Assembly (NCBI GenBank): GCA_037783415.1
Contig: JAZGTN010000015.1
Coordinates: 6,521,001 to 6,585,000 of the forward strand
Direction: 5' to 3'
DNA: 64,000 nucleotides
Origin: Leptasterias polaris
Lineage: Eukaryota; Echinodermata; Asteroidea; Forcipulatida; Asteriidae
Under the pieces are notes generated by a model, which was not told the origin of the DNA, did not search any database, and was given only the letters and a program-made list of their open reading frames with translations. Below are positions 1-12,153 of the stretch, piece after piece. Positions within the stretch are counted from its first letter, which is position 1; each line of letters starts with the position of its first letter. Made by a program: the position numbers and the translations under genes.

Positions 1-440
1 TGGACATGCCCACTCACACAAAAGTACTGGGCTCGGTGTTGCATACACTCTGGTAAAAATTCTTAAACAAAAAAACTGTGGACGTGTGTAATAGTGTTTC
101 AAGCCATTAAGTTGTGTGGACCTCTTTTGTTCTCAGGTACACACTTCGTGCAGTACGCTTACCAAACGCACCCCAACTCCAATTATTTTATCGCACTGGA
201 GCAATAAAATCAATTAGGGTATAACAGAGAGAGATGGACGTCTAGGTCGGTGTAACTTTAAACGATGACGGGGGTCTTGGGCTGTTTACGGATTGGTCAG
301 TGTGAGATTCATCGGTTCAGGGTCCATGATGGGACTTTCGTGTTCACTGCTTTGCTTCTTGCTAAGAGAACGAAGTACGGAAGCCCGGTAGCCTGGCGAT
401 AAGGGACTTGTTGCCAAGTCACTCATGACCCCGCCCGTGG
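1..440. other. 3' flank of the T-box gene; nothing else recognised
   Basis: This stretch lies downstream of the T-box stop codon on the minus strand and probably includes its 3' UTR. I see no canonical AATAAA on the minus strand here and no coding signal, so the transcript end cannot be placed. Confidence 0.4.
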
Positions 441-1180
441 TCAGTAATCTGTCACTCCGTATCGACCCGTCGATTCACGTGGGCATAAAGTGATGTCCTC
501 GACCGACCTTCTGCCACGACGGTTCCCCGTGGAAGCACGTAGCAATGGAGAGCCCTCGATTATGGAATGGCGTCTTGGTATGTGGGCATTCGGATCCCTA
601 GCTCCCTGAAAAACGGCGTTGTCTGCTGACCGGTACTTCGGGATAAACAAGACATTCTTCGGTGCGATATACGGGAAAGAGTTGCGTTTGGCAGCGGCAC
701 GGTGCATCGCAGAAGATGCAACCCGTCGCAGCGTGTGATACATGGGGTCGCTGTTGCTGCATAGGCTCTGGTTCGACTCGTTATAGTCAAAGGCAGCGTT
801 TGTGGACGCGGGGGGGCCGTAGGCTTTCTCGAAGCTTATTTCTGGGTGGGAGAGACTTCTGCTCGTCACGCGGTCAATTTTTGGGACGTCTTCTACAACA
901 CCAACGCTGTTGCGGTGCCTCGCTTGAGGAGAGCAACACGGGAAGGTAGATCTACCTGGGGTGCCGAAGGTCATCGATACGTTATCATAACTCAATGGAG
1001 CACAAGGGAGCTCCGGAAGTATCAGCGGCCCTGCACGCCGGTACAGGTGAGAGGTATCCGTGTACAGCCTGAGACTGCTCTCGTCTCTATCTTGTTTGCC
1101 CTGGTTTTGTCTCCACGCTGCTGGGTTCTGGCAGTTGATTGAGAAGGGATGGCTGGCCGGGTGGTGTAGACTCAAACCAT
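441..1180 (-). CDS. T-box gene exon 5 (C-terminal exon with stop)
   Basis: The acceptor AAATTTCAG precedes 1180 and the frame stays open for 246 codons to TGA at 443-441. The encoded tail is Ser/Arg/Pro-rich (for example [19 protein letters not shown]), like the low-complexity C-termini of T-box factors. No homologue is recognised, so the assignment rests on frame length, phase and position. Confidence 0.72.
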
Positions 1181-4100
1181 CTGAAATTTAAAAAAGCCGT
1201 GGATCACTGAGTTAAGTTAGAAAAACCCTGCTTGGTGTCATAGGGAAATCTGTCCCTGGGAGATTCTGTCCCCTATATGGGAAATTAACATGGGCTGGAG
1301 GAGGAGGATTCAAAAGAGGGCGCTATCAAAAGAAGTTTGTAACTTCTGTTTAACGCTTCCGTAATTTTGGAAATTTCGTAAAGGAACTGTCCATTCCCCC
1401 CCCCCTCCCAAAATTGTTTTTTATTAATTATTATTATTAAATTAAAAAATCCAAACAAATCAAACAAAATAATTAACAAACAAACCAAACAAACAAACAA
1501 ACAAACAACCCAACAACCTGAAAAATTAAGTCGGATGACATGACTGTTCATGCATATTCGTGGTACAGCGCAAAGATGTTTACGCGAAAAATTGACTTAC
1601 CAATGTCGATCATAGAGGGATAGCAAGGATCCTTTTGGTCTGACAGTTTACTGGCGCTCTGAAGAATCCTGCCAATAAAACAAATAAATATCAATAATTT
1701 TGCGTCTCAGGATCGCGTTGGTTTCATTTGTTATGGCGTGTCGTGGCCGAGCGGTTAACAGCACCGGACTCAAGCTCTGGTGTTTCTGATCAGCAGAGTG
1801 TGGGTTCGAGTCCTGGTCTTGACACAATGTGACCTTAAACAAGAAATGTATTGCTTCCTAGCCGTAGGTCCCGTGTGTTGTGTTATGCACGGAGAAGAAC
1901 CCAGCTACACTATTATCGCCAAGAAAAGGGGTTTGCCCCGGTGTTTATGTCAGTGGCTGCTGAATACACTGCAGCACCTTGTACAAACTCTTATAAGGTG
2001 CTACAATTGGTCTCTTAAATAAAAAAAACTTCAAAAAACTGCCTTTATAAATTTTTTGGTGAATCACCTTGAGTTCCTATACTTATTGATACTTGCGCTA
2101 TGTAATTTTGTTTAACCAGTTAACTTTCAGAATGAACCAGTCATTTTACTTTAATCGCAATAAATACCAGAACTGTGTTTATGTACAGTGGCGAAACTTG
2201 TATTTTGTGGTGGTGGTGGGGCAGCAGGGCAACAGGAGAGGGTTGATGTACCAAACAATTCATTTGTGCATGTTTTCAAACTCATGGGGGGTGGGGCAAG
2301 AGGTTTGCAAGGGTTCTTCCCCCTTGCTGGTTATGGCACTATTTAAGTATGCCAAAGACATGGTCTCCCCAGTCCCCATCGACCAATGATTGAACACTTA
2401 CGCAGTGACGTCAGCATCACGGAACGCCTTCGCAAATGGGTTGTTCTGAATCTTCAGTTGTGTGATCTGCTCACTGTGGTACGCAGTCACGGCGATAAAC
2501 GAGGTCTCCTCAAACTCGAAGCAGACCTGTTGCTGATGCTGCCGGCGAGGCAGCGGCCGAGGGGATGGTTGCAGATGGTAATGACTGCCGCCCTCTGTTG
2601 ACTCATTCTGGTCGCAAAGACGACGTTGTGGAGACGTATCGCTGACGGATGATGGCCCGCTCAGTTTCGTTAGGATGATTCGAGGGGTGTACTTATGCAT
2701 TGAGTGAAGAACAATCTGTTGAACATATCCACAGTTTGCTTTTAAAAAAACTTTTCTAAGCATAACTGCTGTTTTACGTACATTTTTTTTCCCTATGCTG
2801 AAAACGAACATCTTGTTTGTTTCGTTGTTTCTGTGACTGGCAACCAAAGACACGCTCTTTACACAAGCAGTTACGTTTTGGTGGCATATTTTAGGCAATC
2901 AAGTAACAGAATGCTTTACCGGAAAAGCACTCTGCCCTTTAGTGGTTAGAGTGCTCAAAGCAAAGAGGGCCTATTGATTCTGAAAGGATATTCGACTCAG
3001 CAAAAGCCCGCTTAATTTCTTCTATGTCTTTATAATTACATAAATGTAATGCTAATGTTTGATTTGTATAAACGTTCACAATTCAGCCATTTGACCGCGA
3101 TGAACTTGATAATAAAGTGTCTGAATATTAAAATTGTGTACTCTTGTTTAACGCATCTGATTCAAATTCTGATGGCCTAGGCCTAGTCATTGGAGTGGGG
3201 GTTCGAATCCCGGTCATGACACTCGCCGTATCATTATAATAACAATTCTTGGTTTTTGGTGCACATGACAGTATGTGACCCTTTTAGCTTGATCAAGGCA
3301 TTTTACAACAATTGTTTTTCTTCTAACTTTCTCAACTCCCTGGGGAGTATACAACCCCAAGCTTTCTAAATAAGCGCTAAATAAGGAGTACATCCAACAC
3401 AATACTGTTTCAGCCCTCTCAGGTTACAATTTATACACCTGGTTAAGAGAAGCACTTATGGTTAGAAAGTGCCCTGCTCATGGACACAAGTGTCATGACC
3501 GGGAATTGAACCCTCCCTCCGATAATTCCACCATCAGAACTGAAGTTCGATGTAGTAAACAGGTCGGCCACGACACACCACAACATCCAGACACTTGATC
3601 ATAAATTGCTTCTCTCAACCTTGGTGTATAAATGGGAACCTGTGGGGGCTGAGGCGGTTCTACGTTTGATTATCCCCTTGCGCTTACAACATTTGGTAAA
3701 TTGTAAAAGACCAGGGATAATGTTGTAAAGTGCCTTGATTTTAGTGCGCTGTGAGCACCCAGTATTTTATTAATATTCATTTTATTTTATTATAATAATA
3801 TCAATATTGTTAACCATTGTAGTTGCAGTCAATCATCCTAACCCAAATATAAAACTCAGTTATGCCTAAACTGTTGTGACAAATTGTATCTTACGTTCAT
3901 TCTTCCAGTTTCTTTGTTGTTGGTGATCTTGAGTTTTGAGAAGGACACCTTATCCTGCATCCAGAAGGCACCGAGACTGGGTGAGTCTGGGTGCTCGAAG
4001 GGTTCGTTGGGTGGCTCTGGGTCTGCCTTACCCACGGGCATCCATTTGCCGTTGATGAACTTGTAGCGGTTCCTGTCACTGGAATCCAGTTCCATCTGAA

Positions 4101-6605
4101 CCCTGTACATGGCCGATGGGTCCATTCCTCGAACTGTCGTCACGACGCATGGAAACATTCGTCTAACAGAATAAACAATTGAATAAAGTATAGTACATAA
4201 TTAGTGATACTAACATTCTTTTTAAAAAAACTCACAGGTCAGAGTTTACCGAGATCCCGAGTCCCAGGGGGGGCTTGACCCAGTGTGGGTCAGCCTGACC
4301 CATTATGAGTCAGGCTGACCCGGAAACTGGTTAAAAGATGGGATTTTAGCTCATTTTTGCATAAGTTTTTCCGATTTCTGTGTCATTTTGATGCTTATTC
4401 CGGATCAGACTGACCCAGAAATGGGTCTTGCCTCCGGGACACTGATCCGGGTCCATTCACAAAATACTTTACAATTTGTATTCTAGGTTTTTCTCGGCCA
4501 ATGTCAGCAAAAAATAATAGACCTAACTATTGGTGACGTCAAAAGAATAGGAAACCATTGTACAAAATTTGCAAAGATATACGCGATGTCGCAAATTATC
4601 TCAAATCTTTGCGAACATTATTTATTTGCAATGTCACAACTTTGTAAGTATTTGCGGTGTCAAAAATAATACCGACATCGCAAACAATTAATGGCGAAGA
4701 TATTTTCGATGAGTGATGTCACTTCAGGGCCACCACCCGTGATATTTCCGTCTGAAATAGTGTAAAAGTCGGTGAAATAGCAGTTGAGGACCCGATATAT
4801 TATCACAAATGCTTTTTCGGTTAATTGCCTTAATCATAATAATTTGGATATGATTGTGCACTAAAACACAACCACAGAAGATGATGAATTTATCACCGGT
4901 TGGTTTGAAAACTAGGGAATTACGATATAGGCCTATCTTTTCATTATTGCCCATCAAGACAGTTAGTTCCCTGTTCCTTTTTTTCGCTGCTCTGGCATGG
5001 AGAGGGTATATATGTCTTGCTTACTAAAATAAGTCAATATGTTTTCAGTGTTCTCAAAAGATTGGATATCGGACCTGTGATATCAAGACTAAATGTTGCT
5101 TAAACAAAACCTGAAGTAATCCTTGCTCATTTCTAAAAGAGAATGAACATTCTCTGGAAAAATTCGAGAGGTGTTTCCAGTCCACTATAATCACCTTTAT
5201 ACCATGTAAGTTACGTGAAAATCTGTGAATATTCATAATCATCAATCTTACCAAAAGTTGTGCATCTGCTCTAAGCGCATTAAACGAACAACGTGAACAC
5301 ACAACGAATTTGAAAGCGCAAGTTGGGTTTTTTCCGAAAACGTTACCCTATATTTTGTTTACATTTTCAGATGATGGTTGTCTAAATTTGCTTTTCCAAA
5401 GTTTCGTGACATAACTGAACGAAAGTGTTTCATATTATATGCTATTTAGTTATAACATCAGCAGAAACACCCTGTGCAATTACTGTGCAAAATCAACGCT
5501 AAGCACTATGGTAACGTTTATCAGCAGAAAACATAACAATTCAATTGTAATAGTTTTCAGTAAAGAGATTTAAATGAAAATTGATGTTAAAGATATAGCG
5601 TATAAAGTCAAATGTGTAATAGTTCAATGATCACGAATCGAATGGCAACATTAAACATCATGCAGCTGTGAACATACTTCTCGAAGATATTGTAGTATTG
5701 TGACCATATTTCTTTGGACGCTGTCGACCTATACCAATTTATATCAAGAAGGTCTTTAATTTTATTTTGCTTCCGCAACTGAAAAACTGAAGCGGAGAAG
5801 TTTTTTAATTTATTATAACAATAATGATAAACAAATTGAAAACTATGCACATTGGTCATTTAGTTTGTGACTGTGGGTCCTCCGGCAGCACAGGATATTA
5901 TAAACTATATACATTTTTCAAAACGTTACTATTTACAAATCGCATTAAGAAAAAAACTTACCTTCCAATGCGGTTCACTATCATTTCAGTGCCACATTTG
6001 TTGAACATTCTCCAGAGAGCAGAATTTTGCAGATCAACATGGATACCTTCTACGATCTTTAATATGGGACGCTCCACATCCACAAAACCCGAGCCGTGTA
6101 AAGTATTCTCCTCCCCCGCCGCCCCTGCCTCCTTTGCTGGTCCACCGTGTCTGATTTCACTGTACGTGTTCAAAACCGGGCTTGACGCTGAGTAATCATG
6201 TGGTTTGCCGCTCATATTGGTGGGAAGAAGGTTATCTTCCCTGAAAGTTTCACCACTTTTAGGGGGAATCTTGAGATCAAAGATGCTCGTATTGAACATC
6301 TTGTTGCAGTTTGGAACATCCTCCTCGACGGAGAAGTTATGAGTCTCGGGAAAGAACTTTCTCGGGAGAGTTAGACCAATTTTGTCATGCACGGAGAATT
6401 CCCTGAGAAGCGAGGTTGCCCGATGGACGAGGGGGTCTTGGATTTCATCTCCGGTGTTGCGTTCGGAACCCTCTTCCGTCACCCACTGTAGCTCAGAAGG
6501 ACTGTAGATTTCAGCATTCCGGCTCTCGTCGTGATCGACCTCTATAGATTCTGTAAATGTTAGAGACTCTATAGAAAAAGCCCTAGCATTTTGTGACAAT
6601 TCCAT
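441..6605 (-). CDS. T-box transcription factor, five exons, 677 aa, subfamily unresolved
   Basis: Sequence-specific nuclear transcription factor of the T-box family. Joined exons on the minus strand are 6605-5962, 4162-3895, 2715-2402, 1668-1601 and 1180-441, 2034 nt in total. All junctions are GT..AG and in phase. The T-box runs from about residue 185 to 402. It begins near [14 protein letters not shown], continues through [29 protein letters not shown] and [10 protein letters not shown], and ends with [17 protein letters not shown] and NPFAKAFRD. About 184 residues precede it and about 275 follow, with no domain I recognise. The loop between HKYTPR and the [10 protein letters not shown] segment is much longer than in typical T-boxes and is rich in Pro, Gln, Ser and Arg. 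HPDSP and LHSMHKY are shared by several subfamilies, and I could not choose among Tbx6/16-, Tbr/Eomes- and Tbx2-like. Family assignment is firm; orthology is not. Confidence 0.9.
1224..1335 (+). repeat. Fragment of a dispersed TIR element (family also at 41417-41583 and 42000-42090)
   Basis: A stretch with GGGAAATCTGTCCC, GAGATTCTGTCCCC, GGAAATTAAC, GGGCTGGAGGAGGA and GGGCGCTATCAAAAGAAG recurs nearly verbatim at 41425-41525 and, inverted, at 42000-42086. It lies in T-box intron 4. Confidence 0.6.
1601..1668 (-). CDS. T-box gene exon 4 (68-nt micro-exon)
   Basis: This exon is bounded by TTGGCAG at the acceptor and ATTG|GTAAGT at the donor. It is open in the one frame that accepts phase 2 from exon 3, and it leaves in phase 1, exactly what the final exon's TTTCAG acceptor needs. 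It encodes about 23 residues ([20 protein letters not shown]). Found by phase logic rather than homology. Confidence 0.72.
1731..2025 (+). mobile_element. tRNA-derived SINE (Ser/Leu-like head)
   Basis: The head has an A-box-like GTGGCCGAGCGGTTAA and a B-box-like GGTTCGAGTCCT in tRNA order, with a class-II-like long variable arm. A body without coding potential follows (GGGGTTTGCCCCGG motif) and ends in an A-rich tail. The same body motif recurs at about 59120-59140. It sits in T-box intron 3 and is not a functional tRNA. Confidence 0.75.
2402..2715 (-). CDS. T-box gene exon 3 (end of the T-box)
   Basis: The acceptor AACAG precedes 2715 and the exon opens with [13 protein letters not shown] long Ser/Pro/Gln/Arg-rich loop follows, then [33 protein letters not shown]. 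The donor is GC|GTAAGTG, phase 2. Confidence 0.9.
3140..3790. mobile_element. SINE cluster, one head inserted head-to-head with another
   Basis: A plus-strand tRNA-like head (GGTTCGAATCCCGG near 3200) is followed by a minus-strand head at 3475-3585 (GGGAATTGAACCCTCC, then GGTCGGCCACGAC). A plus-orientation SINE body with GGTGTATAAATGGGAACCTG runs from about 3600 to 3700. It is probably a nested SINE insertion in T-box intron 2; edges are approximate. Confidence 0.55.
3895..4162 (-). CDS. T-box gene exon 2 (central T-box)
   Basis: The acceptor TTAG precedes 4162. Joining to exon 1 gives GRRMFP, the invariant T-box opening. The exon carries [36 protein letters not shown] and [12 protein letters not shown], and ends in phase 0 at AAC|GTAAG. 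Confidence 0.92.
4163..5961 (-). other. T-box intron 1, repeat-derived sequence
   Basis: GT..AG intron between exons 1 and 2. It contains an inverted motif around TGACCCAGTGTGGGTCAGCC (4278-4330). At about 5150-5265 is a fragment resembling the TTAA-type MITE described at 17155 (motif TTTATACCATGTAAGTTACG). No coding exon is recognised. Confidence 0.5.
5962..6605 (-). CDS. T-box gene exon 1 (start codon, N-terminus and first part of the T-box)
   Basis: The ATG is at 6605-6603 and the exon encodes residues 1-214 plus two bases. The last roughly 30 residues are the T-box start, ending [11 protein letters not shown]. The donor is AG|GTAAG (intron begins at 5961), phase 2. The N-terminal region is acidic and serine-rich with no named domain. 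Confidence 0.85.
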
Positions 6606-7874
6606 GGTTCAAAAATCAAACTCGCCCTCACAAACTTTCAAATTTGGTTTAAAAGGGAAGAAACACGAAGTATCTCTCAACGACACGTCACAACTTTGTT
6701 ATCTAAGCGTTTGGTGAATATTCCTAAATGCTTTGAAGAAGATTAGAGCTAGCTCATCTCACTCGTCTGTTTTATATGCAAGTTTTATGAATGAGGCCTG
6801 ACAGTAGTCACCGATTTGGCCGTAGAGATCCTGTGTGGTTTCTTGTCTTTCTTAATTACCGCATAGAGCAGGAAAACTTACTGTGGACTGCGTGTCCAGC
6901 TAAATCTAAGTTGAGGTCGGACAAAACCAATGGCTTGATTTTGTATCCCTTTGCTTACTTTTTATAAACTCATTAACAGAACCGATAGTCTGGAAAACAT
7001 ATCTTTAAAAAACAATAACTCACTTTCCCAACATTCAATTTCTTATTTTAATATGCGAAACTGAAATAATACGCAGTCCTTAAAAGAACATACCAAAAAA
7101 AATAACAGGGGAATATAGTTTCGTTCCCCCGAAAGATTTATTTCGTTCCCTCAAAGCATTATGTTGTTCCCTCTAAGTACTATTTCATTCCCATGAAATG
7201 ATATTTTGGTTTCTCTGAGTATTATTTCGTTTCCTGAGCTTGATATCCTTTGTTGATCGAAATATTGGTTTTGTTGTCCCCCTATAAACATTATTTTGTT
7301 CTAACAAAATAAATCTTTCACTCGAAATAAAATTCCTCAAAATGTTTGTTTACCGCTTGTCAATCTGATCAAACGCAGCTGGACGTTTTTTATTTGTATT
7401 TTTGTTTTAATCGGTGAGTTGTTATTTATAATTCTTAAGTTTTATTGAAAATGTGAACTTAAGGCTTCGGGGACACTAAAACTAAGAACCAAAGGTAAGC
7501 AATACCCCCCCCCCCCCCCCCCTGAAATCAAAAACAGATAGCCATAGTTTGTAGCAATGTTCACAAATATTCAAAAAAAAGTGTTGAATTTGTTGGAACC
7601 AAAATCAACCAATCGTGGAAGGTATTTCAGTTCATGAATCTTGACATCAGAAAATGTTGAATTTTTACACGATTGAGTGTTTTGCTAACATTCGGTCGTC
7701 CATGCCAACCGGCGCACTTTGTTTATCAACAATAGAAAGGTCTAGTCAAATTAAGGATTCCAACGGGTTAAATAGTCTCGCCCCTTTTCAGTGAAATGAA
7801 TATTGACATTAGTTTACTTTGGTATGGGTCAGGGAATGTGACAACATGCACCTGTAAGATTCATATCAGCATTG

Positions 7875-8025
7875 CGAAGCCCTTTTCGAAACCACTGCTT
7901 GTGCTTGGGCTTTGGCTTGGGATTCTTCCGCCTGTTGAAGCCCATTAATAAGGAAAGCGCACGTCTTCTAAATATTATTAACTGACGAAGCCTAAGCCCA
8001 AGCCCCGGTTTCGAAAAGGGCCATA
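7875..8025. repeat. Short inverted-repeat (MITE-like) element
   Basis: CCCTTTTCGAAACC and CTTGGGCTTTGGCTTGGG at the left are answered by GCCTAAGCCCAAGCC and GGTTTCGAAAAGGG at the right. This gives a foldback of roughly 150 bp with no coding potential. Confidence 0.5.
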
Positions 8026-8056
8026 GGCCGTGTCTGAATTAGTGGCTTCAGACCGG

Positions 8057-8231
8057 ACAGGGTCCATATTCATAAAGCCTTTAAGCACAAAAACTCTCTA
8101 AGCACGAACAACTTTTGCTTAGCAAAAAAGATTACCAGCCACAATACCATACAGTTACCATTGCTGCGACTGGTACCCCGGTCATTTCTTGCTTAGCAAA
8201 ACAATTGGCCAAGCAGAATTTTCTTTATGTA
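8057..8231. repeat. Small MITE, GCTTAGCA-rich family
   Basis: It shares the internal pattern of the copy at 26734-26926: a left TCATAAAGCCTTTAAGCAC, repeated TTGCTTAGCAAAA motifs, ACCAGCCACAATACCAT in the middle and a right AATTGGGCCCTG. The left end is diverged. Confidence 0.55.
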
Positions 8232-11200
8232 ATTGGGCCCTGCTGAATCAATGTCAACTGATTCGGATTCGGTTTAAATTTCTGTATTACATAAAATTGT
8301 GCCAACGCTGAAAACGTTCAATAAAATATAAAAACAAACAAACAAACAAACAAACAAAAACCAAAGAAACAATGTTCAATGTGCTAAAAGTTATTCAATA
8401 CAATAGTAGATCAAATGTTTGTGACGTACCAAAGAAAGTTTTATCAACAATAATCACCCCCCCCCCCCCCCCCCTCCAAATCTTAAACCCGACTCATTCG
8501 GGGCCGCGACCACAGAAACAAACAACTCTTTATTTAGGCCCCTGTTCTGAGAAAAAAGGGTGTTACGACACGCTTCAAGCATTAGTGGATCTTCCAATCA
8601 ACACCTTTGGTTCTCTATTGCCCTCCTGTCTAGTGAGCACCGGTGTGAAATTCACGGGAGCACCGTGAGATCTTGCCTTCTCATCACCTAATGTTTTGTG
8701 GTGGCCTTCTTTTCGCCGGGCAAAGAGACGAAGTAGGCACATCGCTGGCAATCTCGCCCGCCCGTCATCGGGCCAATTAGTCGGGTAGTTCTCATGGATC
8801 ATTTCTCACACTCCTTCGGTACAATAAATACAAGGGCGCTGCGCAGTTTTCTCTTCTCGTTGTAAGAATTCCCAATTAAAAAACAACATGCTCCCTTTCG
8901 AAGCCATAAAGCAGGAGCCCGTTTGAAAAGCCTCTGCTTTTGGCTGCTTTGTAATCAAGGCTTTTGTGATATCGACACCTGTGGCTACAGGAAAGGGCAA
9001 GGATGTGTTAGGCGTAGTGAAAAAAAATCACGACCCCCCCCCCCCCCCCCCCAAGCCAAGTCAATAACCAAACAATAAAAATTGCACCATTGATTAGCAA
9101 CGCGAGGGAGGACGTTCTGGCCAGGGTTTGCCAACTGCCCAAACCTTTGTCCGCGGCATCAGGCGGGACCACCCCTCCACTAACACACACCACTCCTTCG
9201 ATCCCTCCACTCCACCCTAAATACATCAGGCCCGGAGTTGCATCTTTGGGAGGACAAGACAATTTTCATTTTCATTTTTCATGAAGAGAGAAAACCCTGC
9301 AGAAAATCTTGTAGTCTACTGGGAAAAGGGGGCACCAAGACCGGTGTCATGCCGAAAACGAATGTTCGCTGCCATAATAAGTGTCCTGTCATTACTCATT
9401 AGCATTCTGTGTTATGATTTGTCATAATTGCGTCCATGACATCCTCCATTACATTTTATTTTTCCTCAAAGAGTTATTCAAATGGAACGGTCGATTGTCG
9501 GTGTAAACTCATTTTTGAAGGTTAAAATGAGACAATTCACATGGTGGAAGCGACCGAAGTTGAACTTTGTATGACCTCCAAGTCCAACTAGCCAGAAAGG
9601 GGCATCATTCTTTGTTAGATGATAAGGGATAGGCCTAGGGAAATAAAAATCGAATCCGATTTGATTTATTAGTGTGTCACTAGAGGGCGCTACATAATTT
9701 GTTTCATCGGCATGAATAATTGATAGACACACACGTCGTACAACCACAACATCAACATTACATCATGCGAAAAGCTGAATCTGTGCAACTACTGACGTCC
9801 CCGTGTTTGTTTTGAACATTATTATTATTTTCAAAGAATTTGAAACTCAGGTAAGTTACATATAGCAAAAGCCGGACATAATCAGCTGACTGCAAACACG
9901 TGGATGCAGTTGGTCAATAACTTTGCTGCAGTCCGATCCTGTGGCTCAAATCCTACTGACTTGCGTTACTCAACTCGGGCATATAGGCAGTTGAGCGAAA
10001 AACGTAAACACAGCGATCCTTACTGGATGCGTGTGGAAACTGGTTGTAAACTTCACATTATTTCCAGTAGCTCCCTTTGCTCAAACTCCACTCTGAACTG
10101 ATTTTTAAAGAGATAAAAGGTTTCTCCCTAAATGGAAACCCTTAAGAAAGAAAAAAAATGAAGCTTTTTGTTGCGTACCATACCTTTTGAATTTGGCACG
10201 ACGTACATCATACATGATATGTTACTTATGTACTCAGTCACCCTTATGCCCTTGCTCTATTTCTATGCTCAGACCATGCAGAGTCGGACTCGGACTCCCA
10301 GTAGCTCAAAATGATGAACTACCATTACCAATATAGAGCTCGCCCTCTTTACTATATGCCGATGGAAGTTGCAAGTCCAAATAACCTCGAGTTTTAGGTA
10401 ACATTTGACATTATGAGACAGTTGCTTTATAAATTGAAGTAGTATTCACATTCCCTATCATGCCTATAGTCCATCAGCTGTACCATCAGTAGACTAGACC
10501 TCATCAAAATTGCATCGGAAAACGATTAATTTTCTTCAAGTTTTTATGAAATAAAAGATGAATTTACATGGAAGGAGTTTGAGACACCTTCTGAAAACAT
10601 CATGTATACACATGTATCCTCCCCTGTCCGGTTTTCGATGTAGTATGCCTTTTTCTTTTAATTGAAAACAAATAAAAATATTCCATAATCAACTGATGCC
10701 CTAATTACCTTCCTTTGTTTATAAGAAATATGCAAACATATATTAAAACGTGATGGACATTGAAACTTTCACACCACGCACCGATCTTCGATGACTTCAA
10801 TAGTGTCCCATTTGTTTTGAGTTTGACCTGTTTTCGATGCAAACAAGAAAGTATGGTGTCCGGGTGAAGCCATACGTGGAAGAAACATCTGCAGTGACTA
10901 CAAGTGTTCTGTGAGACTTAGTGTATGACTCTATAGCCAGCAGTTTTCTTCATTTTATTCAACATATATTTTATTTAGTTTTAAAAATAACCATGGTATT
11001 TTTCAAAAACTAAAAAAAAAAATTAAAACAAAACAAATGTAAATAATTCTTGGCTTTCAAATCTTATTTTTATTTAGTTTTGTGTCTTTTTATGTTTCTT
11101 AACATTTATAATAAAGCATATAAATAAACAGTGATAATCGAATCACAAAGCTGATGTTTAAATTTTAATATTAATAACAAAAATGATAGAGTGTTACAAA

Positions 11201-12153
11201 AAAAATTATCCAGACTATTAGAAAATGATATAAGGCACGTGGTTTCTTTAAGCCTCTGTATTTTTCCCCCCAGAATGCTCAGCAGAATGTTCAGTCACAT
11301 GATTTGATCATCGTGAATTGTGAATTGAAAAAGTGTTTGATGAAACTTTTTCGATGGGAATTTTTTTTTTGTATGGCCCCGACAGTACGACATATTTTTG
11401 TACCTTGCAGAAATGCCTAAAACCACAACTTTTTGCATTTACAAGTGCAACTAACCAGTGGAGCCTTACATGTTTCTAAGTTTTGGTCAAAGGAGAGGAG
11501 ACTCTTTGCTTGGCAAGTCAAACCACAAAAATTGTATCTAGGGACTGTTTACATCGCGCGCAGAGAGGTAAAAGATTTGCCTCGATTTCAGGGACGCCCT
11601 GAATACAGGGCGTCCTACGATACATATGGGAAAATATGACATGTTAAGTGCCGTTTTAAAACTACCAAGAAAAGGCGACACAGGATCTCCCAGTGGTAGT
11701 TTATCAAGCAGAATGTCGCCCAAAATGAAGCCCTGACCAGTTTTGCATCAACAACATGAAGAAAAACATCATGGCCATGGATAGTTGCAATAATTGTAAC
11801 CCTCCATCTTCCTGACCCACACGGACACGGGCCAGAGAGCTACGATACAAAGATATGTGTGTAATAGCTTTTTTCATTAATGCCTGAGGTATCAGATTTT
11901 TGCCTTCTTGGACTTAATATCTCCATTAATGCCATTTGGGAGAGTTTATGCTACTCTCTATAATATGTCCAAGTGTAAGACAACTATACTTCCCCTAATG
12001 GAGTACTGATTGTCACATTTGGGCCAAAGCGAACTGCTTGTCATTTGTCTTTATTTGATAGAGTGCAGAAGCGTATTTGTGAAGGGTTGGGATCAAGGTT
12101 ACAACCTCTCAGGTCTTTTCTACAGATCTTCCATGGTTAATGTGCCACCAGTG

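Larger units (their letters stand above)
6606..12145. other. Intergenic region between the divergent T-box and TMEM129 genes
   Basis: No convincing gene is present. The stretch should contain the T-box promoter near 6606. It holds homopolymer C runs (about 7505, 8458 and 9036), degenerate TTCGTTCCC repeats at 7110-7290, a short inverted pair at 7875-8025 and a MITE at 8057-8231. From 8240 to 12145 I see only AT-rich single-copy-like sequence and short open frames. Confidence 0.5.

Noticed and set aside
441..1142. Plus-strand frames at 662-949 and 846-1142
   Set aside because: They are antisense shadows of the long minus-strand T-box C-terminal exon.
1180..2402. Direct splice of T-box exon 3 to the last exon using GTGATG at FRD as donor
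   Set aside because: It would fit phase but the donor is weak and would cut into the conserved NPFAKAFRD end. The 68-nt exon with consensus sites explains the frame better.
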